A stretch of DNA of 64,000 nucleotides from Myxococcales bacterium. Lineage in GTDB: Bacteria; Myxococcota_A; Polyangia; Polyangiales; JAFGIB01. Under the pieces are notes generated by a model. It was not told the DNA's origin and did not search any database. It was given only the letters and a program-made list of their open reading frames with translations. The DNA is taken from contig JAOUOP010000029.1 of NCBI GenBank assembly GCA_029880325.1, positions 30,831-94,830 of the forward strand. The letters run 5' to 3'. Shown one piece after another: positions 59,203 to 64,000 of the stretch (position 1 is the first letter of the stretch; every line of letters begins with the position of its first letter). The translations under genes and the position numbers were made by a program.

Positions 59203-60504
59203 ATGAAACGCAAGATGATTCGTTCGATGGGGCTCTTGGCGAGCACGACGCTGCTCGCGCTCTACGGCTGCGGTGACGACAGCGGTGGTGGCGGCGGCGG
59301 GCCGCTCGGCTCCATCGCCAAGGAGTGCGGAATCGATGTCGACTGCGAGGCCGGTGGCATCGCCGAGGGAAACGCGTCCATTTCGGGCGTGGCTTCTGTC
59401 GACACCTTCTTCCAGTCGGTGATCAACTTCGAGGCGGCGGCCAACGGCGTCAGCGCTTCGATCGAGGCCGAGCTGGACGCCATCCGCGCCGACTTCGGCA
59501 TCGAGGCCGACGCCGACATCGGAGCTGCCCTGAAGGCGCAGTTCGACGCCAACCTGGAGGGCGGCTTGACCGTCCAGTACGAGGCGCCGGAGTGCAAGGT
59601 GGACATCCAGGCCTCGGTGGAGGCCACAGCCCAGTGCGACGCTGAGTTCGACCCCGGCAGCGCCATGGTCAAGTGCGAGGGCAAGTGCGAGGTGGAGGCC
59701 AGCGCCAGCGTCGACTGCGGCGCCGAGGTGATGGCTTCGTGCACCTTCCAGGGCCCGAGCATCGAGTGTAGCGGCAGCTGTCGCGGCAGCTGCACGCTGG
59801 AGGCCGAGGCGGCTGCCGACTGCAGCGGTACCTGCAAGGGCGGCTGCGACGGCACCTGCTCGCTGATGAACGCCAGCGGCGAGTGCGAGGGCAAGTGCGA
59901 AGGCACCTGCATGGGCAGCTGTGAGCTCGAGCTGGAGGCTTCGGCCACCTGCGAGGGCTCGTGCAACGGCGAGTGCGAGATGCAGGCGCCGGACGGCAAC
60001 TGCGAAGGCGCCGTCAGCGCCAGCTGCGAGGGCAGCGCCGACGCCATGGTGGAGTGCGAAGGCAGCTGCGAGGGTAGCGTCGAGCCGCCCATGGCCAAGG
60101 CCGAGTGCCAGGCCAGCGCCAAGGCCGAGGCCAGCATGAACGCCGAGTGCAGCCCTCCGCGCCTGGCCATCGACTACCAGTTGAGCGCCAGCGCGAGTGC
60201 TGAATTCGTGGCGGCGCTGGAGAACCTCGACGTGCGGCTTTCGGCCCTGGCCACCGCCATGGGCAAGGCCGAGTTCGTGGCCGATGCTGGTGCTGATTTG
60301 AGCGCATCGGCCGAAGGCGCGGTCAAGGGCGCCGTGGACGCGCTGGCGGGTGGCGAAGGTGAGGCCAACCTGCGGGTGTTCTTCGGGCTGAAGTGCGCCG
60401 TGGGTGAGCTCAAGACCGTGCAGTCGGTGATCGCCGACAGCGGCTCGAGCCTCAGCGCCAGCATGAGCGCCGCGGGCGATGTGACCAGCGCGGTCGGCAT
60501 CTGA
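59203..60504 (+). CDS. Cys-rich repeat lipoprotein, paralog 4 (outer right)
   Basis: ATG 59203 follows GAGGAG by about nine bases and gives 433 residues, beginning MKRKMIRSMGLLASTTLL. Its lipobox-like ALYGC and GDDSGGGGGG link it to paralog 1, the outer gene on the other side. It carries the shared AEGNASISGVASVDTFFQSV segment, the Cys array (CSGSCRGSC, CSGTCKGGCDGTC, CEGKCEGTCMGSC, CEGSCNGEC), CEGSCEGSVEPP, and the helical C-terminus. The array is slightly less regular here, with an added CEGAVSASCEGSADAMVEC stretch. The gene ends 23 bases before the right terminator. Confidence 0.85.
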   Translation: MKRKMIRSMGLLASTTLLALYGCGDDSGGGGGGPLGSIAKECGIDVDCEAGGIAEGNASISGVASVDTFFQSVINFEAAANGVSASIEAELDAIRADFGIEADADIGAALKAQFDANLEGGLTVQYEAPECKVDIQASVEATAQCDAEFDPGSAMVKCEGKCEVEASASVDCGAEVMASCTFQGPSIECSGSCRGSCTLEAEAAADCSGTCKGGCDGTCSLMNASGECEGKCEGTCMGSCELELEASATCEGSCNGECEMQAPDGNCEGAVSASCEGSADAMVECEGSCEGSVEPPMAKAECQASAKAEASMNAECSPPRLAIDYQLSASASAEFVAALENLDVRLSALATAMGKAEFVADAGADLSASAEGAVKGAVDALAGGEGEANLRVFFGLKCAVGELKTVQSVIADSGSSLSASMSAAGDVTSAVGI

Positions 60505-60527
60505 CGCGCGAGGCGTAGCCACGGAAG

Positions 60528-60564
60528 ACGGCGCGTCCCGCTTGGGGGCGCGCCGTTTTCTTTT
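60528..60564 (+). terminator. Intrinsic terminator, right end of the Cys-rich locus
   Basis: ACGGCGCGTCCC (60528-60539) pairs with GGGGCGCGCCGT (60545-60556), one pair being G-U, and is followed by TTTTCTTTT. It is nearly the same hairpin as at 54476, in mirror orientation. Confidence 0.85.
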
Positions 60565-60654
60565 GGGCGACGTGGGGGCAGGGGACTCGAGGTGGAGGGC
60601 GTTTTGCGGCTGCGGCAGCAGGGGCTATCTTGCAGGGAGTTCTTGGGAGGTGCC

Positions 60655-60870
60655 GTGAAAGGGCTACGAGCGGATTTTTGAGCGATCTTCGCAGCGGTGT
60701 TGGGCTTCGGGGTGTTGCTGTCGAGCGCGTGCGGCGATGGAGGCGATGGTTCCGCTGCGGCTGCCACGTCCGAAGCCAGTGCCGGTGGGACGCCTGCTCT
60801 CGGTGGCGGTGCTGGTGGGGTGCTCAACTACCCTCGGACTCGAGGCCCAGCTTGCTGGCAGTTCAATTGA
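60655..60870 (+). pseudogene. Lipoprotein gene start, broken by an early stop and truncated
   Basis: GTG 60655 follows GGGAGG and reads MKGLRADF, stop, then AIFAAVLGFGVLLSSACGDG with a perfect lipobox (LSSAC) and an Ala/Ser/Gly linker (AATSEASAGGTPALGGGAGG). The frame ends at a stop at 60870 in unrelated sequence. It is the 5' end of a lipoprotein gene, cut off at about 60830 where the DNA leading into the amidase gene begins, and further inactivated by the TGA at codon 9. Confidence 0.55.
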
Positions 60871-60889
60871 CCGAGTACCGTTTGTCCCC

Positions 60890-62518
60890 GTGCCCAACGC
60901 TCTCCGCGCCGTCTTGTTCGGATTCGCCGGCCTTGCGATATTCGCCGCGGTGGGCTGGTACGCCGGACTTCTCGAAGCTCTGCTGATCGAGCGATTTCTT
61001 CGCAAGCCGGCGCAGCAGAACCTCGCCCATCAGCTGATGGAGCACCCCCCCATGGCCGCCGAGCGAAGACCCGACATTCGCCCCTTCACCCGCGCCATTG
61101 ACCAGCTGTCCCCCGCGCGCCGCAAGGCCATCGCCGAACTCGTGGAGGAAGCCGGGGTGGAAGAGCTTGGGCCACGTCTCCGCAGTGGCTCGCTGACGGC
61201 GCATGAACTACTCCTCCACACCGTCGCTCACATCGGCCGTGTCGATGCCACGCTGCGCAGTGTCAGCGAGCTCGATCCCGACGCCCTCGCGGTCGCTGCC
61301 GAGCTGGACGCCTCCCCCCCCAGCATCGAACGCCCGCTGCACGGCATCCCGGTGCTGGTAAAGGACAACATCGCGACCGGAGGAGTCCTGCACACTACGG
61401 CTGGCGCCGCGGCTCTCCGGGAACTGAAGACGGGCCGCGATGCATTCCTCGTTCGTCGCCTCCGCGACGCTGGCGCCATCGTAGTCGGCAAGAGCACGAT
61501 GACGGAGTGGGCCAATCGAATGTCGACCGGACAGCCCCACGGCTACAGCGCGGTCGGCGGGCAGGCCCGCAATCCGCACGGACGCTTCAACGTCAGCGGT
61601 TCGAGTTCGGGCTCGGCGGTCGCCGTCGCTGCCGGCCTGGTTCCCATTGCCATTGGCACCGAAACCTGGGGCTCGTTGGTTGCGCCCGCCAGTCAGCTCG
61701 GCGTGGTGACCATCAAGCCCTCGCTCGGACTGGTAAGCCGCGAAGGCATCATCGAGACCAGTCGTAGCATGGACACCGCCGGCCCCCTGGCGCCCACGGT
61801 GCTCGAGGCGGCCCTGCTGCTTGACGCCATCGCAGCCCCCGATCCCAACGACCCCGAAACCCTACGCATTTCCCGTTCGCCGCGCAGCTTCACCAACGCC
61901 ACGCGCCCCGACGCACTCGCCGGCAAGCGCATTGGCATGGCCCGGCTGCGAAGTGACGTTGCTGCACACGACGGCACGATACTCGAGAGGGTGCGAAATC
62001 GTCTCGAAACCGCCGGCGCCATGGCTCTGGACTTGCCGCCCTTTTCGATCATCGATGCACGCCGCACTTCCGACGAGTTCGATGCCATCGTCGGCCACGA
62101 TCTCAGGCGCGGCCTGTCCGAGTTTCTGGCGCCGTTGCAGTCACCGATCAAAAGCCTTGCGGACGTTATCGCCTTCAATCACCAACAGCCCCAGCGACAC
62201 ATGCCATTCGGGCAGGACCGACTGGTGAAAGCCGAGGAACAGCGGCTCGATGAGGCCCAATACCAGCACGTCCGCGATCAACATCGGGAACGCGCCCGGC
62301 GGCGCATCGACGACCTACTCGACGACCACGACCTCGATGCCATCGTCGCCCTTGGCAGCCCCTTCTACCTGCACTACTGCGCGGCCGGTTATCCTGCAGT
62401 CAATGTTCCGGCCGGCACGAGACCCAGCGGTGAGCCCGTCGGCGTCACCTTCATCGGTAAGCTTTTGTCCGACCACGACCTGATCGGCTACGCATTCGCC
62501 TTCGAGCAAACGCCGTAG
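60890..62518 (+). CDS. Amidase-signature enzyme with N-terminal membrane anchor
   Basis: The frame opens earlier (60737), but that part overlaps the truncated lipoprotein remnant; GTG 60890 (VPNALRAVLFGFAGLAIFAA) is a more credible start and gives 542 residues with an N-terminal hydrophobic helix. The amidase-signature catalytic triad is visible: Lys in IPVLVKDNIATGG, Ser in VSGSSSGSAVAVAAGLVP, and Ser in IGTETWGSLVAPAS. Such enzymes hydrolyse amides of many kinds, including indoleacetamide and fatty-acid amides. The codon use is somewhat less G+C-biased than in the operons on the left, and it sits beside transposase remnants, so recent acquisition is possible. Confidence 0.82.
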   Translation: MPNALRAVLFGFAGLAIFAAVGWYAGLLEALLIERFLRKPAQQNLAHQLMEHPPMAAERRPDIRPFTRAIDQLSPARRKAIAELVEEAGVEELGPRLRSGSLTAHELLLHTVAHIGRVDATLRSVSELDPDALAVAAELDASPPSIERPLHGIPVLVKDNIATGGVLHTTAGAAALRELKTGRDAFLVRRLRDAGAIVVGKSTMTEWANRMSTGQPHGYSAVGGQARNPHGRFNVSGSSSGSAVAVAAGLVPIAIGTETWGSLVAPASQLGVVTIKPSLGLVSREGIIETSRSMDTAGPLAPTVLEAALLLDAIAAPDPNDPETLRISRSPRSFTNATRPDALAGKRIGMARLRSDVAAHDGTILERVRNRLETAGAMALDLPPFSIIDARRTSDEFDAIVGHDLRRGLSEFLAPLQSPIKSLADVIAFNHQQPQRHMPFGQDRLVKAEEQRLDEAQYQHVRDQHRERARRRIDDLLDDHDLDAIVALGSPFYLHYCAAGYPAVNVPAGTRPSGEPVGVTFIGKLLSDHDLIGYAFAFEQTP

Positions 62519-62898
62519 CACGACGACTGGGGCACGCGAGTCGCGCAGCAGACCGCCTCAAAGCGGCAGCCGTGAGTTTGTGGGCCTTGGCGTTGAAATA
62601 GAGAGTTCAGTGCAATCTCAGAGTTAAAGCGCTGGATGAAGGTGATGCTTCCTGTCTGCCCCAGCGCTTCGCCGGTGGCGCGGCGGTAGTAGTCGTACAC
62701 AGCGTCGCTGAAGATTTTTAGCACCTTCTTACTGAACTCGTGGTCGTAGCCGAGGCGAAAGCGCAGCCGGTGTGGTACGGTCAAGACCCATTGCCGCACC
62801 GGCACGTTCGGCAGGACGTGATCGCTGATGTGGGCGGCCAGTTCGGTCATCCTCCGGCCGCCACACCTGGGACAGAAGCCGCGGCCTTTACAACGTAA
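62488..62898 (-). pseudogene. IS91-family transposase, decayed N-terminal part
   Basis: The minus-strand frame reads RCKGRGFCPRCGGRRMTELA, then HISDHVLPNVPVRQWVLTVP and HRLRFRLGYDHEFSKKVLKI, which is the zinc-binding start and first core segment of IS91-type (Y2 rolling-circle) transposases. After ITFIQRFNSEIALN the sequence departs from the family (expected LNxHFHxL), pointing to a frameshift at about 62590, and the frame ends at 62488 inside the amidase 3' end. The catalytic tyrosine region is absent. It is a remnant, and the short hairpin next to it may be its end. Confidence 0.7.
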
Positions 62899-62952
62899 CC
62901 AGCCTGTACGCGGGCCCCGGTCGGAATCGGCCGGGAGCCGCGTACAGGCTGG
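62899..62952. repeat. Hairpin and direct repeats beside the IS91 remnant
   Basis: Fifteen-base perfect arms (CCAGCCTGTACGCGG at 62899-62913 and its complement at 62938-62952) enclose a second short stem. To the right, two direct repeats containing GGAGGTCGAGCGCG start at 62955 and 63040, 85 bases apart. The rest of 62953-63095 shows no gene. Confidence 0.55.
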
Positions 62953-63095
62953 CCGGAGGTCGAGCGCGGCAGCTTGTGGCGAGCCCGAGCCGCGAGGCCG
63001 CAGGCGGGAGGCCGAGGCTGGCCGGCGGCGCGGCCGGGCGGAGGTCGAGCGCGACAGCTCGAGGCCAGCCCGTGCCCCCCCACCGAAGGCGCGGG

Positions 63096-64000
63096 CTAGG
63101 CGGCCGGCGTTTGGTCTTCGGCGAGCTGTCGCTTGAGCCAGGCGGCCGGGGTGTAGTTCTCTGGATGCGCTTCGATGTCTTGTGGCGAGGCCTTGAGGAC
63201 ATCGACGAGGTATTGATGCGGAGGGGCGCCGGCCGCGACGGCAGTCTGCAGCAGCGTGCGCAGGATGTCGAGCACGACCCGGCCTTCGATGGAGCGCCGG
63301 AACATCGAGCTCTTCTCGATGAGCTTCTCGGTGCGCAACAAGCGCTCACGCAGGTTGTTGGTGGCCTCGAGGCGCGGGTCGCGTAGGTAGACGGTCAGTC
63401 GCTCGTAGTGCTTGATGATGTGGCGGGCCGCACTGCCCAGCGGCGTCGCTTTGGTCCAGCGCTTAGCCAGTTTTGTGCACGCGTCTTTGAGGTCCTCCCA
63501 CATTTTTTGCGAGTCGACACCACGCACTGCGAGCGTGTTTTCGCGATTGCGGCCGAGGCGATCCAGGGTGTCTTCATGGATCGCCAGCATCTGAAATAAC
63601 GCGAGCACGAAGCCGACGGGTTTCGGGTCGTAGTCTTCGTACTGCGCAAAGGGTCGCCGAGCATGTGCGCTGCATCCTGCCAGCTCGATGTCGAAGCGCG
63701 AAGTGAGTTCCGGATTCGTCACGAGATTCGTCGTGCTCAGATCCGCCTGGACGGTCAGCTTGCGCTTGTCCGGTTTGCGCCGCGTGAGCAGCATCTCGAG
63801 CAAGTTGCCGAGCGAGCCCAAGTGGCTGCGATAGAATACGACCATACTCGAGGGGTCGTCGGGGTCGGCGCGTCCGGTGATCACCGTCGTGTTGAGCGAT
63901 TGCTTGGGACCGTCGCCATTCTTGCGTGGAGACTCGAAGTCGAGTTCACGGCCGACGAGCACTTTCAAGGGGACTGGCTCGATGGCGGTCTTCTTCGCGT
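63096..64000 (-). CDS. IS66-family transposase, partial (N-terminus beyond window)
   Basis: The frame is open from the window edge to a TAG at 63096-63098, about 300 residues of C-terminal sequence. It shows the IS66 TnpC pattern: CSAHARRPFAQYED, GSAARHIIKHYERLTVYLRD, then PRLEATNNLRERLLRTEKLI (the NN-x-x-ER region with the catalytic Glu), SSMFRRSIEGRVVLDILRTL, and QYLVDVLKASP near the end. It matches the DDE transposase of IS66 elements. The ends of the element and the TnpA/TnpB proteins are not in view. Confidence 0.85.
   Translation of the reverse strand, partial: AKKTAIEPVPLKVLVGRELDFESPRKNGDGPKQSLNTTVITGRADPDDPSSMVVFYRSHLGSLGNLLEMLLTRRKPDKRKLTVQADLSTTNLVTNPELTSRFDIELAGCSAHARRPFAQYEDYDPKPVGFVLALFQMLAIHEDTLDRLGRNRENTLAVRGVDSQKMWEDLKDACTKLAKRWTKATPLGSAARHIIKHYERLTVYLRDPRLEATNNLRERLLRTEKLIEKSSMFRRSIEGRVVLDILRTLLQTAVAAGAPPHQYLVDVLKASPQDIEAHPENYTPAAWLKRQLAEDQTPAA

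Noticed and set aside
54531..60504. CRISPR array or tandem-repeat array in the Cys-rich locus
   Set aside because: The repetition is in-frame coding for Cys/Gly residues with variable bases; there are no uniform direct repeats with unique spacers, and no cas genes.
1..64000. rRNA genes, replication origin, prophage structural genes or secondary-metabolite synthases
   Set aside because: None of the expected signatures (16S/23S cores, dnaA-box clusters, capsid or tail genes, PKS/NRPS modules) was seen.

Overview
The window is high-GC bacterial chromosome (about two-thirds G+C by eye) and reads as a myxobacterium-like member of the Myxococcota (former Deltaproteobacteria). The reasons are: three Hanks-type Ser/Thr kinases, one fused to an ATPase and helical repeats; an AglZ-like receiver/coiled-coil protein; a TatT/DctP pair; many lipoproteins with Asp/Gly/Ala-rich linkers; and a helical-repeat sulfatase. 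The exact lineage cannot be fixed from the sequence.

Layout. 1-7.7 kb: a partial membrane-anchored protein, an L,D-transpeptidase lipoprotein, myo-inositol-1-phosphate synthase divergent from a probable inositol-phosphate cytidylyltransferase, and a TRAP binding protein with its TatT lipoprotein. 7.8-16.5 kb: the conserved operon rimP-nusA-ylxR/L7Ae-infB-DUF503-rbfA-nrnA-truB, behind what looks like a leader with an intrinsic terminator. 16.6-28.6 kb (mostly minus strand): a 1660-residue TPR protein with an inserted C39-like papain domain, a Ser/Thr kinase, a membrane sulfatase-HEAT protein, tRNA-Cys, a sulfotransferase. 28.8-36.5 kb: tatA, an ECF sigma/anti-sigma pair, the AglZ-like protein, a PEGA-type kinase, and mtnB-mtnD of methionine salvage. 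36.6-45.3 kb: a kinase-ATPase-repeat regulator, then a tightly coupled trio made of an Omp85-like barrel, a lipoprotein with kinase-like catalytic motifs, and an FAD desaturase-like enzyme.

The last 19 kb (45.3-64 kb) is accessory in character: gene fragments, short repeats, hairpins, secreted or lipid-anchored proteins (esterase, EGF-like, beta-propeller-like), an AraC regulator and a HugZ-type protein. It also holds a palindromic locus of four paralogous Cys-rich lipoprotein genes (two minus, two plus) flanked by two near-identical terminators. The window ends in an amidase, an IS91-type transposase remnant and an IS66-type transposase that runs off the edge.

Most distinctive: the four-gene Cys-rich inverted locus (54.5-60.6 kb), the barrel/kinase-like-lipoprotein/FAD-enzyme trio (40.5-45.3 kb), the C39-TPR giant, and two inverted-repeat elements that both sit between CTAG tetranucleotides.
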